Of a DNA stretch of 64,000 nt, positions 27,605 to 36,400 are shown piece by piece. Both the position numbers and the translations under genes were made by a program. A model generated the notes under the pieces. The model had not been told where the DNA came from, ran no database searches, and saw only the letters and a program-made list of their open reading frames with translations. Origin of the DNA: CAVWDU01 sp963840725 (GTDB lineage: Bacteria > Pseudomonadota > Gammaproteobacteria > Pseudomonadales > Halieaceae); contig CAWIZY010000009.1 in the NCBI GenBank assembly GCA_963840725.1, positions 930,001 through 994,000 on the forward strand. The letters run 5' to 3'. Numbering within the stretch: the first letter of the stretch is position 1; each line of letters starts with the position of its first letter.

Positions 27605-28529
27605 GGGGCTTATCAAGCGGGGCCTCCAGGCTGACAGGGCCCTTGCCAGGTAGTTCAATTCGCAGCGATCTGGCGTGCAGGAACAGCCGCTTCAGCGCCA
27701 GCTGTTCGCTGAGCAAACGGCCTGCATCATCACTGTATTTGGCATCTCCCAGCAGCGGGCAGCCAGCGTGCCGAGCATGTACCCGGATCTGGTGAGTACG
27801 ACCGGTTATCGGCTTGGCCTCTACCAGTGTCGCTGCAGCAAACCGCTCCACCACGGTGAATTCGGTGACTGAACGCTTACCGTCTTTACTGACTGTCACC
27901 ATCCGCTCCCCTGAGCTGAGGACGTTCTTGGCCAGCGGTGCCTCTACGACGCGCAGACCCCTGGGCCAACGCCCCGCCGCCAGGGCCAGGTAGCGCTTGT
28001 CAATGAGATCTTCGCGCAGTTGCTGGTGCAGCGCACGCAGCACGGCGGGCTTGCGGGCGACCAGAATCAATCCCGAGGTGTCGCGGTCCAGTCGATGGAC
28101 CAGCTCGAGGTAGCGATCATCGGGTCGCATTCTGCGCAGGCACTCGATCAATCCAAAATTGAGGCCACTACCCCCATGCACCGCCAATCCGGAAGGTTTG
28201 TCCAGCACCAGCAGGCCATCGTCTTCGTAAATGACCCGTTTAGCCAGTTCACCTGACCAGTAGCGTGGTATCGGCGCCGGCGCGCTGGCGGCGGGCTGAT
28301 GCAGCGGCGGGATTCGCACCCGGTCACCGGCATTCAGGCGGTAGTCTGCCTTTACCCTGCCTTTATTGACCCTGATTTCACCCTTTCGCAACCCGCGGTA
28401 CAGGCGCGTTTTGGGGACTCCCTTGAGTTCCCGCAGCAGAAAGTTGTCCAGTCGCTGGCCGTCGTAGTCCTCCCCCACGTCCAGATAACGAACCCCACTG
28501 CGTGTTCTTTCGTTCGCACTGTCAGTCAT
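27564..28529 (-). CDS. rluC: Ribosomal large subunit pseudouridine synthase C
   Basis: The 321-residue enzyme makes pseudouridines in 23S rRNA. An N-terminal S4 RNA-binding domain (DGQRLDNFLLRELKGVPKTRLYR, about residues 20-42) precedes the catalytic domain. The catalytic Asp is in the conserved HRLDRDTSGLILVAR, and PITGRTHQIRVH is the second family block. The start ATG gives MTDSANERTRSG; three more residues are possible. It is divergent from rne, as in many gammaproteobacteria, and overlaps maf at the 3' ends. Confidence 0.95.
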   Translation of the reverse strand: MTDSANERTRSGVRYLDVGEDYDGQRLDNFLLRELKGVPKTRLYRGLRKGEIRVNKGRVKADYRLNAGDRVRIPPLHQPAASAPAPIPRYWSGELAKRVIYEDDGLLVLDKPSGLAVHGGSGLNFGLIECLRRMRPDDRYLELVHRLDRDTSGLILVARKPAVLRALHQQLREDLIDKRYLALAAGRWPRGLRVVEAPLAKNVLSSGERMVTVSKDGKRSVTEFTVVERFAAATLVEAKPITGRTHQIRVHARHAGCPLLGDAKYSDDAGRLLSEQLALKRLFLHARSLRIELPGKGPVSLEAPLDKPLSEVLARLRTLPR

Positions 28530-28986
28530 ATAGAGCAATTGCCGCCTGGCGGTTTAGGTGTTACTCTCAAAGGTTGTGGTCTGACACAATTTTATTGTCT
28601 GGCGACCCGATTGGATGCCGCTCATGAGAAGTGACGTCTCGCCAGCCATGCCACAGAGACATTACCGGGGAAGACCCCAACAACTAACCGCGCAGGTAAT
28701 CTGCCGGGGACCGAATCAGTCATTAAGACACCACAGCGTCGTCGCATGTATCAGGTGCTGCGACACTACCAAAAACGCGGGCAATGCGCCATTCGCCCCG
28801 TTGGACGCTGTCACGATCGCCAGCACCTTCGGCAGATCGTCAAAGGACACCTGAGCGTTGATCGAATGAGTTAAGCTACCAGTCTTCAGGACTGGCCTGA
28901 ATCGCTATCATCTGCCCACCCGGATCGCCGGGTTCGATTGATTCACCTCCCCGCCAAGCCTGTGCCCACAAGGCTAATGGCACTTT
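28530..28986 (+). promoter_or_regulatory. Long rluC-rne intergenic region, probable rne 5' leader
   Basis: About 450 bases without a convincing gene separate the divergent starts of rluC and rne. Near the rne start two stem-loops are visible: CCAGTC with GACTGG (28879-28895) and CCCGG with CCGGG around ATCG (28919-28932). In E. coli a long structured rne leader mediates feedback by RNase E, and a similar role is plausible here. Promoter elements could not be placed with confidence. Confidence 0.45.
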
Positions 28987-31920
28987 ATGAAAAAAATACT
29001 TATCAATGCAACGCAGCCGGAAGAGCTGCGCGTCGCTATGGTGGACGGACAGCGTCTCTATGACCTGGACATAGAAAACCGGACGCGGCTGCAAAAAAAA
29101 TCCAACGTCTATAAGGGTAAAATCACCCGGGTGGAACCCAGCCTCGAAGCGGCCTTCGTAGATTTCGGAGCCGAGAAACACGGATTCCTGCCACTGAAAG
29201 AAATCGCCAGGGAGTACTTCTACCGTAATCCCGGGGAGGTCGATGGACGGATGAAAATCCGTGACGTGGTCAAAGAGGGAACCGAGATCATTGTCCAGGT
29301 CGACAAAGAGGAGCGCGGCAACAAAGGCGCCGCTCTGACAACTTTCGTCAGCCTCGCCGGCCGCTATATGGTTTTGATGCCCAACAACCCTCGCGCGGGT
29401 GGCATATCGCGTCGAATCGATGGCGATGACCGGACCGAACTGCGTGAGGCCCTCAGCGCGCTGAACATACCCGATGGAATGGGTGTGATCATCCGCACTG
29501 CGGGCGTCGGCAGGAGTTCCGAGGAACTGCAGTGGGACCTCGACTACCTGACTCAACTCTGGGACGCCATCAAGACAGCCAACGATGAGAGTAAGGCCCC
29601 GGAACTGCTGTTTCAGGAAAGCAACGTCATCATCCGGGCCGTTCGCGATTATCTGCGCGACGATATCGACCAGGTCCTGATTGACTCCCCGGACGCTTAC
29701 AAGCAGGCAATGGATTTTACCAGCCTGGTAATGCCTCATTACAAAAACCGGCTCAAGCTGTATGAAGACAGCATCCCCATGTTTAACCGGTTTCAGATAG
29801 AGAGCCAGATAGAAACCGCGTTCCAGCGCGAAGTCAGGCTGCCGTCCGGCGGATCGATCGTAATCGATCCCACCGAGGCACTGATTTCCATAGATATCAA
29901 CTCGGCTCGGGCAACCAAGGGCTCGGACATTGAGGATACCGCCCTGCGCACTAATCTGGAGGCCGCTGACGAGATAGCCCGGCAGCTGCGGCTGCGGGAT
30001 ATGGGCGGACTGATTGTCATCGACTTTATCGACATGCTCGCCACGCGCAACCAGCGCGCCATCGAGAACCAGGTACGCGACGCTCTGGCCATAGACCGGG
30101 CCCGTGTGCAGGTTGGCCGTATTTCACGTTTCGGTTTGCTGGAAATGTCACGGCAGCGCCTGCGCCCTTCACTGGGCGAGACCAGCGCCATCGTATGCCC
30201 CCGCTGCACCGGGCAGGGGACCATCCGCGATACCAAGTCGCTTGCTTTATCCATACTACGATTGATTGAAGAAGAAGCCATCAAGGAACGCAGTGTCGAG
30301 GTCAGAGCCATCGTCCCGGTGGATGTCGCTGCCTACCTGTTGAACGAAAAGCGCTCGGCACTCACCGAGATCGAGTTGGTAACCAAGGCCCGGATGCTGG
30401 TGATCCCCAACCCCAATCTGGAAACCCCTCACTTTGAGGTCCAGCGGTTGCGCGACGACGAAGTGTCCGGTGACCACGAAACCAGCTACAAGGTGGATAT
30501 TGCGGTACCGGATGCCGAGGCTATCAGCGATACCCACAGTGCAGCGATCCCCCTGCAATCGCCCAAGGTCGAACGAGTGACCCCCAAGGGCCCGGCACCG
30601 ACACCGCCAGCTCCTGTTGCTGCGGAGCAGACCCCCGCTGCGGTCCAACCGGCCAAACAGGTCGAGCCGACGACTGCCAAACCGGGTTTCTTGTCGCGGC
30701 TGTGGGGCGCCATTAGCGGATCGCCCGCAGAACCTGAGCCGCCCGCACCGGTAGCCCCGGCGGCCAGAGCCGAGCCCTCACCTTCAACTGAAGGCAAAAA
30801 CAAGAATGGAGGCCGCGGACAGCAACGCAACCGTGGCCAGCGATCCAATGAGGGTCGCGGTCGCAACCGCCGCAGAGGCGGTAACGGCGAGGGCAATACT
30901 CGCACTAACGAGGCGCGGGAGCAGGCCTCGAACAGCGCCGACGGCGCACAGTCGAGCGGCCCACAGGAAGACACGCCCAACCGCGAAGAGAACAGACGCG
31001 GCGGACGCCGCCGTGGCGGGCAGAATCGCCGGCGCAACGAACGCGGCAACAGCACTGAAACCGCAGCCGTCCAGGAATCGAGCAACGACGCAGTTACCTC
31101 AGAAGCTGTCGAACAGCATTCGGACCAGACTGCCAAGCAAGGCGCAGAACAGGTGCCAGAGCAAACGACCGGGGAAACCAGGCAGGACCGTCCCCGCAAG
31201 CGTCCCAACAATATGAAGCGGGGCGAACCCCAACGTCGACGGAGGAACCGTGGCGATAAAAATACGCCCGAGACGGCCGAAACCACCGACTCGCAGACCG
31301 CCGAGCAAGACACAGCACCAATAGCAGAGGTCAGCGCTGAGAGCGCTCCTGCTCCCCTGCCAGCGGCCGATACAAACGTCGACGCCTCAGCGGCTGAAGC
31401 AAGCCCGGCATCTGTAGACAAGGATCCGGCTATAGACAAAGGTCCGGCAAGCGCTGCCGCACCGGTGGTTGAGAACACGGCTTCCACAGAGGCTGAGGCC
31501 TCATCAACTGCGCAGCCAGTTGCCGCTGCGCCTGACGCGGGAGAGGTAGCGCCTCAGGATCCGCCGGCACCCCAACCGGCCACCAGCGAGATAGAGCAAG
31601 CCGAGCCCATCGACACGCCAGAGCCGGCTGAAGCCGCTAAGAGCGCTGCAGTCACACCCGCAGAGGACGAGCAGACACCCGTCGCAGCGACCGAGAAGCC
31701 AGCTCCCGGTGCCGGCCTCACTGCTGATGGGCGCGCCTCCAACGACCCACGGGTCGAGGCCAGACCTGTCAGCCGTGTGGAAATCAGCACCGGTCACCCC
31801 GCTCTTTTCTCGGAGCAGGTCGCACCAGCCGCACAGGCCGGTAGTCGCAGCACGACTCGTGCCAGCAACGATCCTCGCGGACCGCTGCCTGATCAGGCCC
31901 CTACTGCGGCCGAGGCATAG
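28987..31920 (+). CDS. rne: Ribonuclease E
   Basis: The 977-residue endoribonuclease initiates mRNA decay and processes rRNA and tRNA. The N-terminal catalytic half (about 1-510) has an S1 domain (SNVYKGKITRVEPSLEAAFVDFG), the DNase I-like catalytic region with LISIDINSARAT and GGLIVIDFIDM, and the zinc-link CPRCTGQG. The C-terminal half is low-complexity, first Arg/Gly/Asn-rich (about 600-700, RNA binding) and then Ala/Pro/Glu-rich. It ends with two copies of the ASNDPR motif. Such tails scaffold the degradosome. Large antisense open frames over this tail are composition artefacts. Confidence 0.97.
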   Translation: MKKILINATQPEELRVAMVDGQRLYDLDIENRTRLQKKSNVYKGKITRVEPSLEAAFVDFGAEKHGFLPLKEIAREYFYRNPGEVDGRMKIRDVVKEGTEIIVQVDKEERGNKGAALTTFVSLAGRYMVLMPNNPRAGGISRRIDGDDRTELREALSALNIPDGMGVIIRTAGVGRSSEELQWDLDYLTQLWDAIKTANDESKAPELLFQESNVIIRAVRDYLRDDIDQVLIDSPDAYKQAMDFTSLVMPHYKNRLKLYEDSIPMFNRFQIESQIETAFQREVRLPSGGSIVIDPTEALISIDINSARATKGSDIEDTALRTNLEAADEIARQLRLRDMGGLIVIDFIDMLATRNQRAIENQVRDALAIDRARVQVGRISRFGLLEMSRQRLRPSLGETSAIVCPRCTGQGTIRDTKSLALSILRLIEEEAIKERSVEVRAIVPVDVAAYLLNEKRSALTEIELVTKARMLVIPNPNLETPHFEVQRLRDDEVSGDHETSYKVDIAVPDAEAISDTHSAAIPLQSPKVERVTPKGPAPTPPAPVAAEQTPAAVQPAKQVEPTTAKPGFLSRLWGAISGSPAEPEPPAPVAPAARAEPSPSTEGKNKNGGRGQQRNRGQRSNEGRGRNRRRGGNGEGNTRTNEAREQASNSADGAQSSGPQEDTPNREENRRGGRRRGGQNRRRNERGNSTETAAVQESSNDAVTSEAVEQHSDQTAKQGAEQVPEQTTGETRQDRPRKRPNNMKRGEPQRRRRNRGDKNTPETAETTDSQTAEQDTAPIAEVSAESAPAPLPAADTNVDASAAEASPASVDKDPAIDKGPASAAAPVVENTASTEAEASSTAQPVAAAPDAGEVAPQDPPAPQPATSEIEQAEPIDTPEPAEAAKSAAVTPAEDEQTPVAATEKPAPGAGLTADGRASNDPRVEARPVSRVEISTGHPALFSEQVAPAAQAGSRSTTRASNDPRGPLPDQAPTAAEA

Positions 31921-31960
31921 ACTGAGCTGGCAAATAGTGTGCACTAGAGGGTGGCAGCTC

Positions 31961-31988
31961 TTGTGCACCTGCTGCATCACGGTATAAT
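31961..31988 (+). promoter_or_regulatory. Sigma-70-type promoter of tRNA-Ser
   Basis: TTGTGC (31961-31966) and a perfect TATAAT (31983-31988) are separated by 16 bases and lie 43 bases before the mature tRNA end. A GC-rich stretch follows the -10, as is common for stable-RNA promoters. Confidence 0.75.
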
Positions 31989-32031
31989 CCCGCCTGCTCG
32001 AACATTCGCAGCAGGCAATCTTACTTTTTTT

Positions 32032-32121
32032 GGTGGGCTGGCTGAGTGGTCGAAAGCGGCGGTCTTGAAAACCGTTGAGGGTTTATCCCCTCCGTAGGTT
32101 CGAATCCTACGCCCACCGCCA
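32032..32121 (+). tRNA. tRNA-Ser (anticodon UGA)
   Basis: The 90-base class II tRNA has acceptor stem GGTGGGC paired with GCCCACC, discriminator G and encoded CCA. The anticodon loop is CTTGAAA, placing TGA at 34-36. The variable arm is long and the T-loop is TTCGAAT. It is followed at once by a strong terminator. Confidence 0.97.
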
Positions 32122-32128
32122 TTATCTA

Positions 32129-32160
32129 TGGGGGCTTCGAGTTATCGAAGCCCCCATTTT
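32129..32160 (+). terminator. Rho-independent terminator of tRNA-Ser
   Basis: GGGGGCTTCGA pairs with TCGAAGCCCCC around GTTA, with outer T-A pairs, and is followed by TTTT. The 11-bp GC-rich stem immediately follows the tRNA. Confidence 0.9.
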
Positions 32161-32302
32161 CGCCGCTAGGCATGCCAGCTGTGCGTTCACAGCTACGTTG
32201 TGCAGTGGCCCCGTAAAGCCATGATTGAGTGGGCTGAAAACGCCCGGAACGAGCTATGAGCGCATACAGTCAAAAGATTGCGTCGACTACCTTGAGGAAG
32301 CG

Positions 32303-33319
32303 ATGTTAGAAACACTTAAAAAAACGGTACTCCAGGGCGCACGCGTCACGGGCACACTAAAAGCCGCGCCCTATCTGACATCCGACAGACTCAGAATACT
32401 TTGTTATCACGGAATCTCGTTTGATCGGGAACATCTATTCAGCCCCGGTACATTCATGCTGCCGGAGACGTTTCGCAAACGGCTCGAATTTCTGCGCGAC
32501 TGGGGCGCAGTGGTCATGCCGTTGGACGAAGGTTTGACCAGACTCTACGACAACAACTTGCCGGCCAAGGCCGTATGTATCACGATCGACGATGGCTGGT
32601 ACGGAAGCTTTGAGCATATGCTACCGGCTCTTACCAAGTTTGGTTACCCTGCTACTCTCTACTCCTCAACCTACTACACGGAAAAGCAGACCTTTGTTTT
32701 CAACCTGCTAGTTCCCTACATTTTTTTTTGTACGTCCTCGGGCGTACTGAATCTGGCTGATCTGGATACGCGGCTATCCGGAAAATACGCGCTGGAGGAT
32801 GCGACCGAGAAACACGCGGCTCTCCAGCAGATCCTGGCATTCGGAGAAACAGAACTCGACGCCCGGGGCCGGGAGGGTCTCTGCCATAAGGTCGCTGCCG
32901 CCTGTGCCTTTGACCTTGCATCGGCCGCAGAAAAACGCCTGTTTCAATTTATGAGCCCTGAGGAACTGTCCTCACTTCCCGAGAGAGGCGTTGATGTGCA
33001 ACTGCATACCCATCGTCATGTGTTCTCCCCGGACGATCAGGCTGCTGCCAATAAAGAGCTGAAGGAGAACGCCGAGGTACTCACAAGCATGGGAATCAAA
33101 CCCTGTAAACACTTTTGCTACCCCTCCGGAGAGTTTGTCCCTCAGCACGCCGAATGGCTAAAGAACGCGGGCATAGAGTCCGCGGTAACCACGCGCTACG
33201 GCCTGGTCTCAAAAACCACGTCCCCCTACTTCCTCAACAGAGTGTGTGACACTGAGGCCATGGATTCTCTGGACTTCGAAGTCGCTATTTCCGGGGTTAA
33301 GGCGTTTATCAGCCGATAA
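32303..33319 (+). CDS. Polysaccharide deacetylase (NodB-like) family protein
   Basis: The 338-residue protein has the early LRILCYHGIS block and the metal-binding Asp-Asp of AVCITIDDGWYGSFE. The His pair is in VDVQLHTHRHVF, and a late FCYPSGEF block matches the carbohydrate esterase 4 fold. These metal enzymes remove acetyl groups from sugar polymers; the substrate here is not predictable. No signal peptide is seen, so it may act on cytoplasmic or lipid-linked glycans. ATG 32303 has GAGGAAG upstream; a 26-residue longer frame is possible. It stands alone after tRNA-Ser. Confidence 0.75.
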   Translation: MLETLKKTVLQGARVTGTLKAAPYLTSDRLRILCYHGISFDREHLFSPGTFMLPETFRKRLEFLRDWGAVVMPLDEGLTRLYDNNLPAKAVCITIDDGWYGSFEHMLPALTKFGYPATLYSSTYYTEKQTFVFNLLVPYIFFCTSSGVLNLADLDTRLSGKYALEDATEKHAALQQILAFGETELDARGREGLCHKVAAACAFDLASAAEKRLFQFMSPEELSSLPERGVDVQLHTHRHVFSPDDQAAANKELKENAEVLTSMGIKPCKHFCYPSGEFVPQHAEWLKNAGIESAVTTRYGLVSKTTSPYFLNRVCDTEAMDSLDFEVAISGVKAFISR

Positions 33320-33363
33320 CCAGCTCAGAGCCGCCACGAATAGCTACTGGTGATCTCAAAGTA

Positions 33364-33858
33364 TCAGTACGCCCCATCAGAGTAAGTCAGTTCGTAGCTG
33401 TGGGAATAGATCTCGAATATAAGCCCGAACGGGTCTTCCATATAAACCATGCGATAGGGTTTTTCGCCGGGGTAGTACTCCCGAATGGGCATTCTCATCT
33501 TGCCGCCGTGGGCGACAATTTTCTCCACCAAGCCTTCGACATCCGGGTCCTGCACGCAAAAGTGAAACGTGCCGGTTTTCCAGTAGTCAAATTCCTGCGG
33601 TTTTTCGTTATTCTTGAATTCGAACATCTCAACGCCGATCCTGTCGCCGGTGGACATATGCGCGATCTTGAAGGAACCCCAACCGCTGCCAAATACGTCG
33701 ATGCACATTTGACCAATCGCCGTGTCGGCCTCCTCAGTGATAACAGTGGGCGTCATGATCGGGTACCAGCCCATAACCTTGCTATAGAATTCAACCGCTT
33801 TTTCCACGTCAGGAACCGAGATGCCAATATGTGAAAACGTTCGAGGATAGGTAGCCAT
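33364..33858 (-). CDS. VOC (glyoxalase/dioxygenase superfamily) protein
   Basis: The 164-residue protein contains paired beta-alpha-beta-beta-beta modules: FSHIGISVPDVEKAVEFYSKVMGW at the start, then GTFHFCVQDPDVEGLVEKIVAHGG and EDPFGLIFEIYSH. The metal-ligand positions (His near the start of each module and Glu near the end) are present. The VOC fold includes glyoxalases, dioxygenases and resistance proteins, so the reaction cannot be named. It is a single gene with AAGGAAC before the ATG, divergent from the yccA unit. Confidence 0.75.
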   Translation of the reverse strand: MATYPRTFSHIGISVPDVEKAVEFYSKVMGWYPIMTPTVITEEADTAIGQMCIDVFGSGWGSFKIAHMSTGDRIGVEMFEFKNNEKPQEFDYWKTGTFHFCVQDPDVEGLVEKIVAHGGKMRMPIREYYPGEKPYRMVYMEDPFGLIFEIYSHSYELTYSDGAY

Positions 33859-34068
33859 AGTAGTTCCTTTTCTGTGAGTTTGGCGAAACTGCCATTGCGG
33901 ACCAGGACAGGTCAGCCGATCCAACACGCCGCCGTATTGTACATCTGAACAGCCACAGCACATCTGTCGGGCTCGTACCGCTGATACCCGATCTGACCGG
34001 AGCCGATGCACGTATATTTTACGCAAACCCACTCTTCAGGGGCGGTGCGATGACCCAGGGGCGAAGTA

Positions 34069-34096
34069 TTGGAGAATTCGCCAATGAGAGTATAAT
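34069..34096 (+). promoter_or_regulatory. Promoter of yccA and structured-looking leader
   Basis: TTGGAG (34069-34074), 16 bases and a perfect TATAAT (34091-34096) precede yccA. The predicted transcript would carry a leader of about 145 bases, whose first 50 bases are GC-rich with short complementary segments. I could not assign this leader to a known riboswitch. The rest of the 33859-34249 gap holds nothing else I can support. Confidence 0.6.
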
Positions 34097-34249
34097 GGCG
34101 CTCTGAGGCGGTGGGCAGGCAAGACGGCGCGTCAGCCGAAAGACCCTGAGTAATCTGTGTGATTTCAATGGATTAACAGGGAACTCGATAGCGATTTATA
34201 GGTCCAACAACCAGTTAGCACACCCATGTGCGTAATAACGGAGTCAGTA

Positions 34250-34924
34250 ATGCAAGACAAAAGTGTCTACAACCCCCGAGTAGTGGGGGCTGAATCGCTT
34301 GTCAGCACTAACAAGGTGCTCAAAAATACCTACATGCTGTTGGGTGTCACCCTGTTGTTCAGTGCTGTAACCGCTGGGATCTCGATGGCTGTGGGTCTCG
34401 GTCACGGTGCCGCCCTGGTGTTATCCCTGGTCGGCTTTGGTCTGTTGTTCGTGGTCAACCGGACGGCTGATAGCAGCAAAGGGCTTATTGCCATCTTTGC
34501 CTTTACAGGCGTTCTGGGCGCGTCCATCGGACCCATGCTCAACCACTACCTGCAAATGCCCAACGGGCCAGAGCTGGTTATGCAGGCGTTAGGCGGCACG
34601 GCTATTGTGTTCTTCGGCCTGTCGGCTTACGCGCTGACCACCCGCAAGGATTTCTCCTACATGGGCGGATTCCTGATGGTAGGTCTGCTGGTGGCAGTAG
34701 TCGCAATGATCGCCAACATTTTCCTGCAGATCCCGGCGCTGTCCCTGACTATCTCTGCAGCGATTATCATGATCATGTCCGGATTGATCCTGTTCGACAC
34801 CAGCAGAATCATTAACGGCGGCGAGACCAACTACATTCGTGCCACCGTGGGCTTGTATCTCAACATCTACAACCTGTTTATCCACATGCTGCATCTGCTC
34901 ACTGCCCTCAGTGGCGATGACTGA
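34250..34924 (+). CDS. yccA: Bax inhibitor-1/YccA family membrane protein
   Basis: The 224-residue protein has seven hydrophobic segments, with the family blocks NTYMLLGVTLLFSAVTAG, TSRIINGGETNYIRATVGLYLNIYN and a short C-terminal acidic tail (GDD). In E. coli YccA is an FtsH substrate and modulator, and BI-1 homologues can act as pH-dependent Ca2+ channels. ATG 34250 follows GGAG by 6 bases. The gene precedes the tus genes as in Pseudomonas, but a terminator separates them. Confidence 0.93.
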   Translation: MQDKSVYNPRVVGAESLVSTNKVLKNTYMLLGVTLLFSAVTAGISMAVGLGHGAALVLSLVGFGLLFVVNRTADSSKGLIAIFAFTGVLGASIGPMLNHYLQMPNGPELVMQALGGTAIVFFGLSAYALTTRKDFSYMGGFLMVGLLVAVVAMIANIFLQIPALSLTISAAIIMIMSGLILFDTSRIINGGETNYIRATVGLYLNIYNLFIHMLHLLTALSGDD

Positions 34925-34943
34925 TAGCAGTGCGGGACCCAAC

Positions 34944-34969
34944 AAACCCCGGCGCAAGCCGGGGTTTTT
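34944..34969 (+). terminator. Rho-independent terminator after yccA
   Basis: AAACCCCGGC pairs with GCCGGGGTTT around a GCAA tetraloop and runs into TTTTT. It lies between yccA and tusD, so the sulfur-relay genes need read-through or their own promoter. Confidence 0.92.
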
Positions 34970-34987
34970 GGTTGTGGCTATCCGGCC

Positions 34988-35380
34988 ATGAAGTACAGCC
35001 TCCTGGTTACCTCAGCTCCCTGCTCCGGTCATACCAGTCTGACAGCCGCCCGTTTCGCTGAGGCGGTGCTGGCAGGTGGACACAGCGTCCATCGCGTTTT
35101 TTTTCTCGATGCAGGAACCCTGAATGGGGCCGTCGCCGGCGTTAGCCCACAGGGTGAGATAGACCCGCGGGAACTCTGGCAAACCCTCGCGCTCAAACAC
35201 GGCCTGGAGCTGATCCTGTGCATCTCCTCGGCCCTGCGTGAGGGTGTTCTCGACGCCACCGAGGCGGATCGCTATGAAAAACCCGGCGTCACCGCACATC
35301 CGGCTTTCACCGTTTCCGGGCTGGGACAACTGGTGGATGCCTGGGTGGAGTCAGATCGGGTAGTGACGTTTGGTGGGTAA
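34988..35380 (+). CDS. tusD: Sulfurtransferase TusD
   Basis: The 130-residue DsrE-family subunit receives sulfur from TusA in the pathway to 2-thiouridine at the tRNA wobble base. The active cysteine is Cys78 in ELILCISSALREGV, at exactly the E. coli position. TusBCD form a hexamer. The stop overlaps the next frame, so tusD and tusC are coupled. Confidence 0.94.
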   Translation: MKYSLLVTSAPCSGHTSLTAARFAEAVLAGGHSVHRVFFLDAGTLNGAVAGVSPQGEIDPRELWQTLALKHGLELILCISSALREGVLDATEADRYEKPGVTAHPAFTVSGLGQLVDAWVESDRVVTFGG

Positions 35381-35780
35381 GAGCGACATTGAGCCACCGC
35401 CCCATGAGGGTCCCGCCGGCCATAGGGAAGGTGTGCTTATCACCCTCTCCCACTCGCCTTACGGTAACAGCCTGGCCCGAGCGGCGGTGGATACACTGCT
35501 CGCTGGCGCGGCTTTCGACCAACCGGTCACACTGCTCCTTAGCGGCGCCGGAGTGCTTAACTTGCTGGCGGGGCAAAATGCCCGGGCTGCGGGGGCTCGT
35601 AATTTGGGCAAGCTTCTGGCATCCCTGCCCATGTATGATGTCGATACTATCTACGTTGATGCGGAGGCAGTAAGCCGCTTCGGTATCGACCCGCAACAGC
35701 TTCCCGAGGCGGCTTGTCTGCTCGACAAAGAAGCGATAACGCGACTCATGAGCAAGCAACGTCATCTGTTGGGCTTTTAA
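35373..35780 (+). CDS. tusC: Sulfur relay protein TusC
   Basis: The 135-residue DsrF-family protein is a structural partner in TusBCD. The conserved region starts at GVLITLSHSPYGNSLARAAVD and includes LPMYDVDTIYVDAEAV. The start is uncertain. GTG 35373 overlaps tusD but gives an unusual Pro/His-rich N-terminal extension of about 20 residues. GTG 35433 would match the family start better but lies very close to its AGGGAAG site. Confidence 0.88.
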   Translation: MGKSDIEPPPHEGPAGHREGVLITLSHSPYGNSLARAAVDTLLAGAAFDQPVTLLLSGAGVLNLLAGQNARAAGARNLGKLLASLPMYDVDTIYVDAEAVSRFGIDPQQLPEAACLLDKEAITRLMSKQRHLLGF

Positions 35781-35781
35781 T

Positions 35782-36075
35782 GTGATCCTGCATACCTGCA
35801 ACGTCTCATCAGAGCACACAGCCTTCCGTGATTGTTTAGCGGTCGTCACAACCGGCGACGCCTTGTTACTCATAGGGGACGCCGTCTACGCCGCCCGGGA
35901 TGGCAGCCAGGCCTGTGGCCAACTGCTGGAGACCGCCGCGGAGTTGTATGTGCTCGCGGACGATGCCGACGCCCGAGGCGTGTCCGGGTATCTTTGCGCT
36001 GCCGTGACCAGTCTGGAGATGGCTGGCTTTGTCGCGCTCACTGAGCGATTCCCACGCATCCAGGCCTGGTATTGA
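35782..36075 (+). CDS. tusB: Sulfurtransferase complex subunit TusB
   Basis: The 97-residue DsrH-family protein starts with a GTG one base after the tusC stop: MILHTCNVSSEHTAFRDCL. The family features are the GDALLLIGDAVYAA block and the C-terminus ERFPRIQAWY. It completes the TusBCD heterohexamer. Confidence 0.9.
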   Translation: MILHTCNVSSEHTAFRDCLAVVTTGDALLLIGDAVYAARDGSQACGQLLETAAELYVLADDADARGVSGYLCAAVTSLEMAGFVALTERFPRIQAWY

Positions 36076-36078
36076 GCG

Positions 36079-36396
36079 ATGCTGCCCGCCAGTGCATTCG
36101 ACAAAGAGGGCTTTTTGCGTCAGCTGGACGATTGGACACCTGCGGTTGCCCGCCAGATAGCAGAAAGCGAAGCCATTGTGCTCAGCGATGCCCACTGGGA
36201 AATCATTGAATGCTTGCGTGGCTACTACCGGGAGTTCGATGCCTCCCCTGCCATGCGAGCCCTGGTAAAATACTGTCGACGCGAACTGGGCGCGGACAAA
36301 GGGACAAGTATTCACCTGCTGCGCCTGTTTCCCGGCTCACCCGCCAAACTGGGCAGCAAGGTCGCGGGTTTGCCCAAGCCGGACAACTGCCTGTGA
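36079..36396 (+). CDS. tusE: Sulfurtransferase TusE (DsrC family)
   Basis: The 105-residue protein takes sulfur from TusD and hands it to MnmA. Family blocks are LSDAHWEIIECLRGYYREF and a C-terminus with the penultimate active cysteine, KPDNCL (Cys104). The second upstream cysteine of true DsrC proteins of dissimilatory sulfur metabolism is absent. This points to tRNA thiolation rather than sulfite reduction. It lies three bases after tusB. Confidence 0.94.
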   Translation: MLPASAFDKEGFLRQLDDWTPAVARQIAESEAIVLSDAHWEIIECLRGYYREFDASPAMRALVKYCRRELGADKGTSIHLLRLFPGSPAKLGSKVAGLPKPDNCL

Positions 36397-36400
36397 ATTC

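Noticed and set aside
28876..29739. 287-codon open frame antisense to the start of rne
   Set aside because: It mirrors the conserved catalytic domain of RNase E on the other strand and has no recognisable domain or ribosome site.
30486..31487. 333-codon open frame antisense to the rne tail
   Set aside because: The rne C-terminal half is low-complexity and GC-rich, which keeps other frames open. The antisense product is Ser/Arg/Cys-rich with no domain.
32225..32302. N-terminal extension of the polysaccharide deacetylase
   Set aside because: The extra 26 residues lack family resemblance, and ATG 32303 has a good GAGGAAG ribosome site.
34097..34249. Cobalamin or other known riboswitch upstream of yccA
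   Set aside because: A GTCAGCCGAAAGACC stretch vaguely recalls one cobalamin-box segment, but the other conserved boxes are absent.
36079..36396. DsrC of dissimilatory sulfur metabolism
   Set aside because: Only the penultimate cysteine is present. The second conserved Cys of DsrC is missing and no dsrAB genes are near.
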